Positions 1 through 9,035 are shown, counted from the stretch's first letter. The stretch: DNA of 64,000 nt from Aporhodopirellula rubra (GCF_014192335.1 NZ_JACHXU010000008.1:1-64000); one strand, 5' to 3'. Numbers and translations: made by a program. Notes: a model not told the origin generated them from the sequence alone.

Positions 1-82
1 GAATCCCGCCACCTTCGACAAGTCGTTTCACGACGAGGTCAGCAATATCTTCAGCGGTCGGTTGGTTCGGTGCCGATTCCAT
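1..82 (-). CDS. N-terminal fragment of an unidentified protein, cut by the window edge
   Basis: On the minus strand an ATG at 82 is preceded by AAAGGA eight bases upstream, a good ribosome binding site for this genome. The frame stays open to the window edge and gives 27 residues beginning MESAPNQPTAEDIADLVV and continuing with KRLVEGGG. The fragment is hydrophilic, has no signal peptide and is too short to assign to a family. It is divergent from the cfa gene, so the two may share the regulatory stretch between them. The reading frame and binding site are seen directly; that it is a real gene is an inference of moderate strength. Confidence 0.5.
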   Translation of the reverse strand, partial: MESAPNQPTAEDIADLVVKRLVEGGGI

Positions 83-377
83 GGCAAATATCCTTTAAAG
101 AGTCACCCAAAGCCCCTAGCTTCCCCTGCTGTACGCTCGAGATTGTAAATCACCGGAGATTCTAAGCCGACCCCAATTCAAGCTGCAAACCCGGTCATGC
201 ACCCCACACCCAGCATTCACTGAATTGGGCTTAAGGAACATGATCCCAATTTGCTACCGTCGCCCGTCCAAGGGCGAAGCACCCAATTGAATCGACCGTT
301 TGTGCGATTCTGAATCGCTGTCGCCAGCGATCCAAGCCAAGCCCGTAGAAAACGCAAAAACGTCGGAGATTCCAAGG
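83..377. promoter_or_regulatory. Divergent intergenic region with four CCCAATT elements upstream of cfa
   Basis: This region separates the left-edge gene from cfa. The heptamer CCCAATT occurs at 172-178, 245-251 and 282-288, and inverted as AATTGGG at 223-229. The first and the inverted copy extend to a perfect 9-base inverted repeat (172-180 with 221-229, 40 bases between). A small 6-base-pair hairpin, TCGCCC with GGGCGA, lies at 260-277. Four copies of a 7-mer in about 120 bases is far more than chance, so an operator cluster is plausible, but no known regulator site was recognised. Confidence 0.35.
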
Positions 378-1703
378 ATGGGACACCCATTTTCAGCGGC
401 CGCTCAGTTAGATTCGATCAAGGAACTCCTGAGAACTGTTGCCGAACCGTTGGACCTCAATACCTCCGTCCGACTCTGGAACGGTGAACTCGTACCGCTC
501 GGCACCAAAACGGATGGGAAATACACCATCGCCCTTTCGGGTCCCGGCGTGATCGGTTCGTTGATCCGCCGCCCGAGTCTCGAAACGCTCGTGCGGCTCT
601 ACGCGACCGGGCACATCAGCTTTGAGGGTGGCGACCTGATCGACTTTACGGCTGCTCTGAAAACCGAACGATCCAATCGCAAGCGTCTCAAGACCATTAG
701 CAAGACGATGGTGGCTCGTCGAACGCTCCCATTCATCTTTGCCAAAACACACGACCGCGATTTGAAAGACGCCTTCCAGGACGACATGGTTGGTCGCGTC
801 GAATCAAGGCGAAACAACAAGGACTATATCCAATTCCACTACGACGTCAGCAACGAGTTCTACGAACTCTTTCTCGGTTCCGAGATGGTTTACACCTGTG
901 CTTACTTCAAAGATTGGAACAACACGCTCGACCAAGCTCAGCATGACAAGCTCGACATGATCTGTCGCAAACTGCGGCTGGAACCCGGTGACAAAATGCT
1001 GGACATCGGTTGCGGCTGGGGCGGTTTGATCTGCCACGCGGCAAAGCATTACGGCGTGCAAGCTCACGGCATCTCGCTTTCGCAAACACAAATCGATTAC
1101 GCCAAAGCCAAAATCGACGAACTCGGATTATCGAATCAGGTCACCGTCGAGTTGTGTGACTACGCCGACCACCAAGGACAGTACGACAAGATCTCGAGCA
1201 TCGGGATGTCCGAGCACATTGGTGTCGCTAACTATCCGCGTTACTTCGGCAAAATCAACTCGATGCTTCGCGACCGAGGCATCATGCTCAATCACGCCAT
1301 CGCGAGCCGTGCGAAGGCATCCAAGAAACTCGCCAAACGGATTCGTCCCGAACGCGCCTTCATCCTCAAGTACATCTTCCCCGGTTCCGAACTGACGCCC
1401 GTGGGGATGACGACCGACTTCATGGAACGTAGCGGATTCGAAGTGCACGATGTCGAATCATGGCGTGAACACTACGCGTTGACGCTGAAGTACTGGTGCA
1501 AGAACCTATCGGCAAATAAAGAGAAAGCGATCGAACTCGTCGGCGAAGAACGATACCGATTATGGGTCGCCTATCTCGCAGGCGGATCTGCGGGGTTCGC
1601 CGCCGGATCAATCAAGATCTTCCAAGTCGTCGGCACCAAACGTGCGGCCAAAGGTCTTTCAGGGATGCCCCCAACCCGAGAACATCTCTACCGCGCTGCG
1701 TAG
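378..1703 (+). CDS. cfa: Cyclopropane-fatty-acyl-phospholipid synthase
   Basis: This enzyme transfers a methylene group from S-adenosylmethionine to the double bond of unsaturated acyl chains in membrane phospholipids, a late membrane-hardening modification at the cytoplasmic membrane. The product is about 441 residues. The N-terminal lipid-associated part is followed by YDVSNEFYELFLG and then the SAM-binding glycine loop LDIGCGWGG near residue 210, the usual order for CFA synthases and mycolic acid cyclopropane synthases. The ATG at 378 is chosen because GGAG lies nine bases upstream; an in-frame TTG at 300 would add 26 residues with no clear binding site. Length and motif order fit the family well. 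A related SAM-dependent lipid methyltransferase cannot be fully excluded. Confidence 0.9.
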   Translation: MGHPFSAAAQLDSIKELLRTVAEPLDLNTSVRLWNGELVPLGTKTDGKYTIALSGPGVIGSLIRRPSLETLVRLYATGHISFEGGDLIDFTAALKTERSNRKRLKTISKTMVARRTLPFIFAKTHDRDLKDAFQDDMVGRVESRRNNKDYIQFHYDVSNEFYELFLGSEMVYTCAYFKDWNNTLDQAQHDKLDMICRKLRLEPGDKMLDIGCGWGGLICHAAKHYGVQAHGISLSQTQIDYAKAKIDELGLSNQVTVELCDYADHQGQYDKISSIGMSEHIGVANYPRYFGKINSMLRDRGIMLNHAIASRAKASKKLAKRIRPERAFILKYIFPGSELTPVGMTTDFMERSGFEVHDVESWREHYALTLKYWCKNLSANKEKAIELVGEERYRLWVAYLAGGSAGFAAGSIKIFQVVGTKRAAKGLSGMPPTREHLYRAA

Positions 1704-2013
1704 ACCATTGCGTTATTCCAAACGAATTCGCCACGAATTTTGCACACGAACAACGCCCCATTATTGTTAACCATTCCTGATTGGCGATTTCCGGTTTCAG
1801 TTTGCCGACTGCACCCAGCCAAATTTCGCGTGTGTGTTCGTTGCAACATCCCGCCGCAAAGGTAGACCTTATCTGCAGTCATCGGCCAAAGGCACACGGG
1901 CACATCCACTAGCGTGGATAATGAGACGACAGTCATTCGCAGAACACAACCAGAGTACTTGATCAGCTTTTTTTGATCGGCATTGCCGGGAAAGCAGCTC
2001 GCAAGAAAACACG
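1704..2013. other. Convergent intergenic region without a recognisable gene
   Basis: This 310-base stretch lies between the ends of cfa and the DUF1080 gene. It contains a 6-base-pair hairpin (ATCCAC at 1904-1909 with GTGGAT at 1914-1919) and a T-rich element flanked by GATCA and TGATC at 1961-1978. Neither has the form of a standard Rho-independent terminator, and no credible coding frame was seen. Confidence 0.4.
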
Positions 2014-2742
2014 TTACTCATTCGTGTCAGGGCCTGATTCTTCGGTGAGTAACTTGATTCGTAGGTTTTTAAACTGCACCTTCATCGGATCACCTTGGTG
2101 CATCTGCAGGGCGATCACGCCTTTGCGACAAGCCCGTTCGGAGTCCATGTCGTTGACCTCACACATCAACTGCCCATTGAGCCTAAGTGTGACGCGACTA
2201 CCAACCGCTTCGATCTCGTAGTCGTTAAACGTATTCGGCTTGATGAATGGAACGAGTGACTGCATCGACGCGAACTGTTCTTCTTGACGCGTCCCATCGG
2301 GCAGTACGGTTGCCATCGTCCCCCGCGTAACGACGGCGCCGCGGAGGTGTTGAAACAGGCAGCCCGACCATTGGTTGTCCATGTCAAAATCGGCTTGATA
2401 CCCAAACGTGTCAAAGTTGGGGCGTTTCTCGCTGCGAAACTGGATCCCGGAGTTGCCGCCTGAGAGTTTAATCTGGCAACGCATGATGAAATTGGCGGGC
2501 TCTCCACCCGTCCAATACAAGTAGTGTGAAGCGACGCATGGTTTCTCAGGCGTGCTCTCCCCTGTGATGGCGCCGTCTTCAACATGCCATGCCCCGGGTT
2601 GCCCCGACCATCCGGTTAAATCTTCACCGTTGAACATGGAAACAAAACCAGTCTCAATGTTATCCACTATGGCTTGCCCACGGGCAACGGTGGCAACAGT
2701 CAAAACCGTTAACAAGCCAACAGCACACACAATACGAGGCAT
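2014..2742 (-). CDS. Secreted DUF1080 (3-keto-disaccharide hydrolase domain) protein
   Basis: The product is about 242 residues with a hydrophobic signal peptide (VCAVGLLTVLTVATVARG) followed by a DUF1080 domain. The domain shows FVSMFNGEDLTGWSG, then WHVEDGAITGE, then a GGNSGIQFRSE stretch, the usual order in this jelly-roll, concanavalin-like fold. Some DUF1080 proteins hydrolyse 3-keto-glycosides; many are uncharacterised and abundant in planctomycetes. The ATG at 2742 is preferred over a TTG at 2769 because the signal peptide then begins at the N terminus. The gene follows the Gfo/Idh/MocA gene on the same strand after 59 bases, and this pairing is common in sugar catabolism by oxidation to 3-keto intermediates. 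The substrate is unknown. Confidence 0.85.
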   Translation of the reverse strand: MPRIVCAVGLLTVLTVATVARGQAIVDNIETGFVSMFNGEDLTGWSGQPGAWHVEDGAITGESTPEKPCVASHYLYWTGGEPANFIMRCQIKLSGGNSGIQFRSEKRPNFDTFGYQADFDMDNQWSGCLFQHLRGAVVTRGTMATVLPDGTRQEEQFASMQSLVPFIKPNTFNDYEIEAVGSRVTLRLNGQLMCEVNDMDSERACRKGVIALQMHQGDPMKVQFKNLRIKLLTEESGPDTNE

Positions 2743-2801
2743 CAGGTCATTCCAGATAGGGAGAGGCAAATCGGGTATCGGTCACAGCAAATAGAACCGA
2801 A

Positions 2802-4184
2802 TTAGGTTGGTAATTCGTAGCCCGCACGCCTTGTGCGTGAAAGCAACGCGTTGCCCTCGTCGCAATTCGTAAAGCGTTCGGTAGTGGGATCCCATTTCAG
2901 TGGTTCACCGACTCGGCCGACCGCTCTGGCGATATTCACGAGATAGCACAACGATGAACTTCGCTGCCCATATTCGATATCCGCGTTGCATCGTTCGCGA
3001 GTTTTAATGCAATCGATCCAGTTGCGGATGTGAGGAGTATTTTCAGATACCGTCAGGTGTCCGGGGTTATCGGACCCCGTGACGAGACGTCTCGGATTGG
3101 CGGCGACCTTGTCGCGATTAATCTCGATTTTGCCTTTTTCTCCTATGAAAATGCAACCAAGACCGGGTCCCCAATCACCATCCAAGTGCAATCGCAGTTC
3201 CGTTCCGTTTGCGTAACGCATGGTGACTTTGCCGCGAGGGCCGACCACATTTTTGGCCATGTTGTAGTACTGAGCACCGGTCTCGTCATCGGTTGATTTT
3301 CGAGGATCAAACTTCCCACAATCTTCCACGCGGACGGGTTCGTCCAACACGATTTCGGCAGGCCCCGTTTCGCTGGTTCCAAGTCCACGTTGGATTTGAT
3401 CATAGCTGTGTGTTCCCCAGCCCGTCACGCCAAAGCAACGTCCACCGCGGTCGTAAGACGCCCATCGATTCCAACCGTATTGCAACTCTGCGTGATACGG
3501 ACGCATTTCTGCTTGGTTGGTCCATACGTCCCACCACCCTTCATCGCCACCGGCGGGCAGTGGTTGTCCAGGCTTCGGTGTCCATTCAACAGGCCCAACA
3601 AAGTTAGGCGCCATCACGACATTAATCTTGCCAATGGCACCGTCCTGAACCAGATCGCTGGCCCAATTGTTCAATGGAATCGATCGTTGCTGGGTACCGA
3701 TTTGGGTAACCCGGTTGAACTTGCGAGCAATGTTCACCATGTGGCGACCTTCTGCGATGGTCAGTGCCATGGGTTTTTCGATGTAAGCATCCATCCCCAT
3801 CGCCATCGCGTGACAAGCCACCCACGCCCGAGCGTGGGTGGTCGTCTCGACCATCACACCGTCGAGATCTTCATTTTCAATCATCTTTCGAAAGTCAGTG
3901 TAGCCCGTCCAACTTTGGTCTTTTCCGAGATCGTTCAATATCGAATCGACGCGTGGAGCAAAACAATCACAAACGGCCGCGACCTCAACATCTGGAATCG
4001 CGAGGCTATCCTGTGCGAGCGAACGACAGCGAGCCCCGAGCCCGATCAACCCGATGCGAACTCGATCATTTGCCCCTGCACGTGTGGGAGAACCCAGCAC
4101 GGTCTTTGGAACGAAATAGGGGATGGCGATGCTGCTGGCAGCAACCTGAATGGCACGACGCCGTGAAAGCTTGTTCGTCTTCAT
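2802..4184 (-). CDS. Gfo/Idh/MocA family oxidoreductase with a twin-arginine signal
   Basis: This predicted NAD(P)-dependent dehydrogenase of about 460 residues starts with a Tat-type signal (SRRRAIQVAASSIAIPYF), so it is probably exported folded with its cofactor. The Rossmann nucleotide-binding loop IGLIGLGARC lies near residue 50. The family EKP motif, which carries the catalytic lysine, appears as YIEKPMALT. ATG 4184 is chosen because it places the Tat motif at the N terminus; longer frames from 4316 add a segment without signal character. It lies upstream of the DUF1080 gene and is divergent from a PAS-AraC regulator. Together they suggest oxidation and processing of a sugar under local control, but the substrate cannot be read from sequence. 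Confidence 0.88.
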   Translation of the reverse strand: MKTNKLSRRRAIQVAASSIAIPYFVPKTVLGSPTRAGANDRVRIGLIGLGARCRSLAQDSLAIPDVEVAAVCDCFAPRVDSILNDLGKDQSWTGYTDFRKMIENEDLDGVMVETTTHARAWVACHAMAMGMDAYIEKPMALTIAEGRHMVNIARKFNRVTQIGTQQRSIPLNNWASDLVQDGAIGKINVVMAPNFVGPVEWTPKPGQPLPAGGDEGWWDVWTNQAEMRPYHAELQYGWNRWASYDRGGRCFGVTGWGTHSYDQIQRGLGTSETGPAEIVLDEPVRVEDCGKFDPRKSTDDETGAQYYNMAKNVVGPRGKVTMRYANGTELRLHLDGDWGPGLGCIFIGEKGKIEINRDKVAANPRRLVTGSDNPGHLTVSENTPHIRNWIDCIKTRERCNADIEYGQRSSSLCYLVNIARAVGRVGEPLKWDPTTERFTNCDEGNALLSRTRRAGYELPT

Positions 4185-4369
4185 CGAAATGACTCTTAAA
4201 AACCAGGGGAAATCGGTTTGGCCAGAGGCGGCGGGATCTGTCGTCGAAACGGCGTAATGTGCAGGAAAACCAAACAAACACGCCTCAACGGCAAACGATC
4301 CAACCACAATAGGCACCCCATCGTCGGCGAGTCTTGAAAGATCGGCTCATTTTTTAGTACTATTTGCGC
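4185..4369. promoter_or_regulatory. Divergent promoter region between the Gfo/Idh gene and the PAS-AraC regulator
   Basis: These 185 bases hold the promoters for both directions. The AraC-type gene beside it is the natural candidate to bind here, as local divergent regulators often do. I could not pick out a convincing direct-repeat AraC site or a clear -35/-10 pair by eye, so only the location is supported. Confidence 0.35.
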
Positions 4370-5140
4370 ATGCCTCCGCCTCCTATACTCCATCCAGCCT
4401 TCGCCGCTCAAATCAGCTTCCCTAGCTATTTGCATCAATTCTTTGAGTGCCTGCCGGACACCTATTTCTACGCAAAAAATCTGGTGGGACAATTTGTCAT
4501 GGCCAATCAGAGGCTTGCCGACTTGCTCGGCGCCTCGTCCATCGAGGAGATGATCGGCTTGACAGATTTCGACCTCTGCCCCCCGGACCTCGCCGACCAA
4601 TACCGCGACGAAGATCGTCGGATCATGACAACCGGCCAACCTGTCCTTAACCGCTCGGAATTAGTTGCAGACCATCGCGGTTCACTGGGTTGGTATTTAT
4701 CCAGCAAAGTGCCTTTGTACGGCGACCAGAATCAGATCATCGGAGTTGCCGGTGCGATGCGTGATCTTCATAAAGTGTCGGCATTGCTTTCGCCTTATCA
4801 TGAACTCGACGAAGCGATCCGATACGTCATTCGTTACTTCGACACTCCGATCAAAGTCACCGAGCTAGCCGAGATCACTGGATTGTCTATTAGTCAGTTT
4901 GATCGCCGTTTCAAACAGCACGTTGAAATGACACCGCAGCAGTTCATTCTGCACACTCGCATGGAATCCGCCCGACGGATGCTGGTCGAGACAGACAAAA
5001 GCATTTCGTCAATCGCACTAGCGTGTGGCGTTTCGGATCAAAGCTATTTGACCCGGCAATTCAAACGTCACACCGGAATGACACCTACGAAATATCGCAA
5101 AAAGTACCAACAGTCACGCATCGACATCCACGCGAACTAG
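4370..5140 (+). CDS. PAS domain-containing AraC family transcriptional regulator
   Basis: This single-component regulator has about 256 residues. Residues of roughly 20-130 form a PAS sensor domain (FFECLPDTYFYAKN, then the NQRLADLLG segment and VPLYGDQNQIIGVAG). The C-terminal third carries the two helix-turn-helix motifs of the AraC DNA-binding domain, including SISQFDRRFKQHVEMTPQQF and the second-helix signature SIALACGVSDQSYLTRQFKR. ATG 4370 is preferred to an upstream in-frame TTG at 4364. It is divergent from the Gfo/Idh and DUF1080 genes, so control of that pair is likely. PAS input joined to AraC output, instead of a cupin sensor, is less usual; the ligand is unknown. Confidence 0.88.
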   Translation: MPPPPILHPAFAAQISFPSYLHQFFECLPDTYFYAKNLVGQFVMANQRLADLLGASSIEEMIGLTDFDLCPPDLADQYRDEDRRIMTTGQPVLNRSELVADHRGSLGWYLSSKVPLYGDQNQIIGVAGAMRDLHKVSALLSPYHELDEAIRYVIRYFDTPIKVTELAEITGLSISQFDRRFKQHVEMTPQQFILHTRMESARRMLVETDKSISSIALACGVSDQSYLTRQFKRHTGMTPTKYRKKYQQSRIDIHAN

Positions 5141-5169
5141 CGTTCTCCGGTTGAGCGTTCTCCGATTGA
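5140..5169. repeat. Two-copy 15-base tandem repeat after the AraC-type gene
   Basis: The unit GCGTTCTCCGGTTGA at 5140-5154 is followed directly by GCGTTCTCCGATTGA at 5155-5169, with one mismatch. The first unit begins at the last base of the regulator stop codon. It is noncoding and probably a local duplication. Confidence 0.6.
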
Positions 5170-5592
5170 GCAGCCCTGACTCGCGCTTAAATGCATCTAT
5201 TGCGAGAGCTAGCACCAGTGCTTCTACATTCACAGATATTGAAACGATAGACACCCACGCTTTGAATCCACATACGAGATGATCACGGATATGCATTTTT
5301 GATACTACGAGCATGGGGCTCCTGTTTTTCCCAGCCCCATCGGGTGTCACTGATTGCAATGGCTTGCGGGGTAGATACGCACGATTCGTGCGAATTTGCA
5401 CTCCCTCTTGGTTAAAACACAACCAACAACAGACGGCACTGTTTTTGCGGCCTCGACTCGGTGCGTGAATGTGGTTGTGTTCGTGACGGCTGCTCGCGCT
5501 GGACGCTATCTATCAGGTCAACAACGTCATTCGCAAAATGCGAAAGGACTGGTGAGCGAACGACGCTACGTGATCGCTTCGGAGCAAGTCAA
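5141..5592. other. Intergenic region before the GEVED/dockerin gene
   Basis: This 450-base stretch contains the tandem repeat at its left end and a perfect 8-base-pair inverted repeat (ATGGGGCT at 5313-5320, AGCCCCAT at 5333-5340) around a pyrimidine-rich loop. The hairpin lacks a trailing T run, so it is not an obvious terminator. No credible gene was seen. The promoter of the downstream exoprotein must lie here. Confidence 0.4.
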
Positions 5593-8253
5593 ATGTCTAC
5601 TTCATCTCGGGATGTGGCCAGAAATTTCTGCGTAAGAAGGCGTTCACGAACTCAACCATCATCGGAACGGCGACGATCGCCGCACCTTTGCCATCGACAA
5701 CTTCGAATGGAATCCCTGGAACAGCGCCGGGTACTCGCGGCCGCGCTCTGGCATATTGCGATCGAAATCGACGGGTCACCAGATTCGGGAATTCCTTCAT
5801 TCGAAGGTAGTGGGAATGCGTCGGGAACAGTCGAATTTGACACCACCAGCGGCTCCGGGCCGCTCAGTGGTGACGGCACGGGTTTGGTCCAAATTACTGG
5901 TGTCGATGCACAGGGAGACCCCGCCTCTTGCTCGGCAACGCTGAGCGGCTTTTCCCTTTCCGGTACCGTTGGCAATGAATCGATCACAGGAACGATGACG
6001 GGCAGCGGGAATGGTGCAACGTTTACCGGGTCATTTGGTGGATCACTCGATTCGATGCCGACCAGCGTCGATCCCAATGGAGCCGCGTCGGGAGACTGGA
6101 TGGCAACCGTCACGCTTCCCTCTGGTGTGATGCCACCTTGCCCCGTCGGACTCTCGTCGAGCGAAAGCCTCAGTGGAACTTGGTCGACAACCTCACTGAC
6201 GTTGGTTGGTGATATCGATGCTACGGATGGGTTGCACTGGGCGAGAGACGGTGTTCTTGACGTTTCGTTTGCTGTCACCGACCCATTGCCTGGCAAGTCG
6301 CAAGCTCTGGTCACGAGCACGAACGTCGGTTTGTATTGGGCCACAGGACCAAACCGCAGCGACATCATTGCAGGCCTCGCCCCGGTCGCGCAGTGGAGTA
6401 CCGGCATGGACGTCGCAAACGTTTCACATGAGTTCGAAGTGCCCGATCGACCGGTTGGCGAATTCACCAACTCCATCAGTCATCTCGTTTTGATTGCCGA
6501 TCCGATCAACGACCAAACTGGCGAAGATGAAATATACGAATTGTCAGAGGACAACAACGTCGCAGCGATCGAATTAGAGCTTTGGGACTTCGGCGATGCA
6601 CCGAGTCCGTACCCCGTTGAATTGGTCGATAACGGCGCCCGACATCGCTCCTCTTCATTGATTCTCGGACTTAGTATCGATACCGAAGCGGACGGGCAAC
6701 CCTCTCTAATGGCAGACGGTGATGGAGCTGATGAAGATGGCGTGGTGCAGGTCGCGAGTATTTTGTCGTTGACCGGTTCAGATGCCTATTCGAGCTTTAC
6801 CGTGTACGCCTCGGAAACAGGCCGATTGGACGCATGGATCGACTTCAATGCCGATGGCGATTGGGAGGATATCGACGAAAACATCGTAGACGCATTGCCG
6901 CTTTCTGCTGGGATGAATGGTGTGAGTTATCGCGTACCGGCAGGTCATTCGTCTGCAACGGCCGCCGCCCGTTTTCGACTGAGCAGCGTGGGTGGTCTCT
7001 CGCCAACGGGTGAGGCGAACGACGGGGAGGTCGAAGATTACCTCGTCTCGGTACTGAGCAGCGTAGACTCTCCGCCGATCTGGATCGATCTGCAAGACTC
7101 CACATCATCACTATTGTCGGAGAACGGTGATCTGGTTGTTCGAGGGCAAACTGGCGAATTGTTCCGGGCGTCACAAACGAGCGTCGGGAAAATGACGCTG
7201 GTCGGATCGGCCCTTGATGAGAACATTGTTGTTGAATTTTCTGCAGGCCCCATCGTGCCACCTGACGGATTAGTTGCCGATGGCGGGGACGGTCAAAACC
7301 GATTGACGCTAGCTGGAAGCGGAGCGGCGATCGTGATGACCAGTGAAGTTTCAAGCGAGCAAGTCGTGCAACGCAGGTTCGCAGGCGAGAGGATCGTGAA
7401 CGCAAATTCCATTGAGTTGTGGAATTTTCAAACGATTGATTTGGATGACACGAACGAGGAAACGCCTATGGCTGTTTACCTTGACGGCGATGCTATCGAA
7501 CGTCTATCGCCAACCAATCACACGGTTCTCGTCGTCGGTGGTGAGAACGATACGGTTCATTGTGAAAGCAATAGCGAAAACGCATGGATCATGACGACGT
7601 CTGGTGTCGTCGACGGCCGCTTCGTTCGCCGAGGCATCAACCAGGTTGGCGGTCAGATGATTCATTTCGACTTGCCTCATCATTGGCAAAATCCGATTTC
7701 GTTTAACGACGTAAACAATGATTCTCTGGTGACGGCGGTCGACGCGCTGCGGATAATCAACGAACTCAACAACGAACAGTATTCGACCGACAGTGTATTG
7801 CAACCAGATGCGACGCCTGCGGGAACCGATCCTTGGCTGTTCTTTGATGTCACGGGTGATGACCGCGTTACGGCGTTGGATGCACTACGGGTCATCAATT
7901 ACCTCAACAACCAAGATCAAATTTTAAGTGAGCCTGATTCACCGTCCGGTGAGGCGGTGTTCGCTGCGACGACATTGGATGCGGCGTTTACAGAGACGAC
8001 GGTTCGCGAAACTCCGGATAGCGACGTCAGTGATGCCATCGTTGATCAAGCCTTGCGTCAACTCGTCGTAGGAACGAATGTCGATTCAGTGGCGGTCGAG
8101 TTGCCGCGATCTATCATGCGTATTCACCAGACACCAGCTACCGATGTGCAACCGAGTCTGAATCGGGCCCTCCATGAAGCCGCGATTTTTGGCGGTGATT
8201 GGCTGCAAACTCTGATCGATTCCGTGTCACGCACCACGCGACCTGCCGTTTGA
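5593..8253 (+). CDS. Large secreted protein with GEVED domain and dockerin-like repeats
   Basis: The product is about 886 residues. Near residues 37-48 it carries MESLEQRRVLAA, the form of N-terminal leader seen on many planctomycete extracellular proteins instead of a plain signal peptide. A long beta-rich, Gly/Ser/Thr-rich region follows. A GEVED domain spans about 329-489 (starting LWDFGDAPSPYPVE, ending EVEDYLVSVL), and a pair of dockerin type I calcium-loop repeats lies near 700-773 (NDSLVTAVDALRIINELNN and DDRVTALDALRVINYLNNQ). ATG 5593 has GGAG eight bases upstream; the frame is open from 5461, but that part looks noncoding. It is probably exported and attached to or released from the cell surface. 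No catalytic domain was seen, and the partner of the dockerin is unknown. Confidence 0.85.
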   Translation: MSTSSRDVARNFCVRRRSRTQPSSERRRSPHLCHRQLRMESLEQRRVLAAALWHIAIEIDGSPDSGIPSFEGSGNASGTVEFDTTSGSGPLSGDGTGLVQITGVDAQGDPASCSATLSGFSLSGTVGNESITGTMTGSGNGATFTGSFGGSLDSMPTSVDPNGAASGDWMATVTLPSGVMPPCPVGLSSSESLSGTWSTTSLTLVGDIDATDGLHWARDGVLDVSFAVTDPLPGKSQALVTSTNVGLYWATGPNRSDIIAGLAPVAQWSTGMDVANVSHEFEVPDRPVGEFTNSISHLVLIADPINDQTGEDEIYELSEDNNVAAIELELWDFGDAPSPYPVELVDNGARHRSSSLILGLSIDTEADGQPSLMADGDGADEDGVVQVASILSLTGSDAYSSFTVYASETGRLDAWIDFNADGDWEDIDENIVDALPLSAGMNGVSYRVPAGHSSATAAARFRLSSVGGLSPTGEANDGEVEDYLVSVLSSVDSPPIWIDLQDSTSSLLSENGDLVVRGQTGELFRASQTSVGKMTLVGSALDENIVVEFSAGPIVPPDGLVADGGDGQNRLTLAGSGAAIVMTSEVSSEQVVQRRFAGERIVNANSIELWNFQTIDLDDTNEETPMAVYLDGDAIERLSPTNHTVLVVGGENDTVHCESNSENAWIMTTSGVVDGRFVRRGINQVGGQMIHFDLPHHWQNPISFNDVNNDSLVTAVDALRIINELNNEQYSTDSVLQPDATPAGTDPWLFFDVTGDDRVTALDALRVINYLNNQDQILSEPDSPSGEAVFAATTLDAAFTETTVRETPDSDVSDAIVDQALRQLVVGTNVDSVAVELPRSIMRIHQTPATDVQPSLNRALHEAAIFGGDWLQTLIDSVSRTTRPAV

Positions 8254-8342
8254 CGGGGTGCAGTCTGCGTTGGCAACGCGAAAAACCTTCGGTTGACCCG
8301 AATAAGCAGAACGAAGCCGCGTCGCGCGAAATAATTGATAGG

Positions 8343-9035
8343 TCAACCCGCAGGTAATTCAAACCGATAACCGATGTCGCGGATGGTGTGGATGAATTTA
8401 GGTTGAGAGGGTTGGGCTTCGAGTTTGCTTCGCAGAGTGGTGATACATCGATCGACGCTGCGGTGGCTAACGATGATCGAACGGCCCCACACCGCATCGA
8501 GGATGCTGCTGCGGGTCAATGCTCGATGAGGGTTCGTGACGAAGTAATCGAGCAGGCGATATTCTTTCTGCGTCAACGGAATCTCCTCCCCATCATGAGT
8601 TAGTTTGCGTGCGTCGCGATCGAGAACCATTTCACCGAGCACAACGAGCTCTTTGCTATCGCTCATCTCGCGGCGAAGGAGTCGCTTGACTCGGGCGAGC
8701 AACTCGCGAATCCCGAAGGGTTTAGTGACGTAGTCATCGGCCCCGAGTTCCAACCCACGCACAATCTCTTCCTCTTGGCCTTTCGCGGTCAGCATCACAA
8801 TCGGAAAATCATGTTTGGCATGCCGTACACGACGACACAGGTCGTAACCGTTGATTTTGGGAAGCATGATGTCGAGCAACATAAGGTCCGGTGGTTGCGT
8901 CAGTGCATGCGTCAATCCGAGTTGGCCGTCGGTCGCCGTCGTCACATCGAATCCGGCCGCACGAAAGTTATCACTGAGACCACGAATCAACGCGGGATCG
9001 TCTTCGACAATTAAAATCCGAAGCGTTTGCGTCAT
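8343..9035 (-). CDS. OmpR/PhoB family response regulator
   Basis: This is a DNA-binding response regulator of 230 residues. The receiver domain has the acidic pair at residues 12-13, the phosphoacceptor aspartate at 55 (LMLLDIMLPK), the conserved Thr/Ser position in VMLTAK and the lysine at 105 (YVTKPFG). The C-terminal winged helix is of OmpR type (PLTQKEYRLLDYFVTN, then HTIRDIGYRF). Its ATG overlaps the stop of the upstream sensor kinase gene as ATGA, so translation is coupled and the kinase is the likely partner. Targets are not evident. The 88 bases to the convergent exoprotein gene hold no clear terminator. Confidence 0.95.
   Translation of the reverse strand: MTQTLRILIVEDDPALIRGLSDNFRAAGFDVTTATDGQLGLTHALTQPPDLMLLDIMLPKINGYDLCRRVRHAKHDFPIVMLTAKGQEEEIVRGLELGADDYVTKPFGIRELLARVKRLLRREMSDSKELVVLGEMVLDRDARKLTHDGEEIPLTQKEYRLLDYFVTNPHRALTRSSILDAVWGRSIIVSHRSVDRCITTLRSKLEAQPSQPKFIHTIRDIGYRFELPAG

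Noticed and set aside
1961-1978. T-rich element flanked by GATCA and TGATC as a terminator of cfa or DUF1080
   Set aside because: The T run is in the loop, not after the stem, and the stem is only five base pairs.
8254-8342. GCGTT-AACGC hairpin as a terminator between the exoprotein and the response regulator genes
   Set aside because: A short five-base-pair stem followed by A residues on the plus strand, with no U tract for either transcript.
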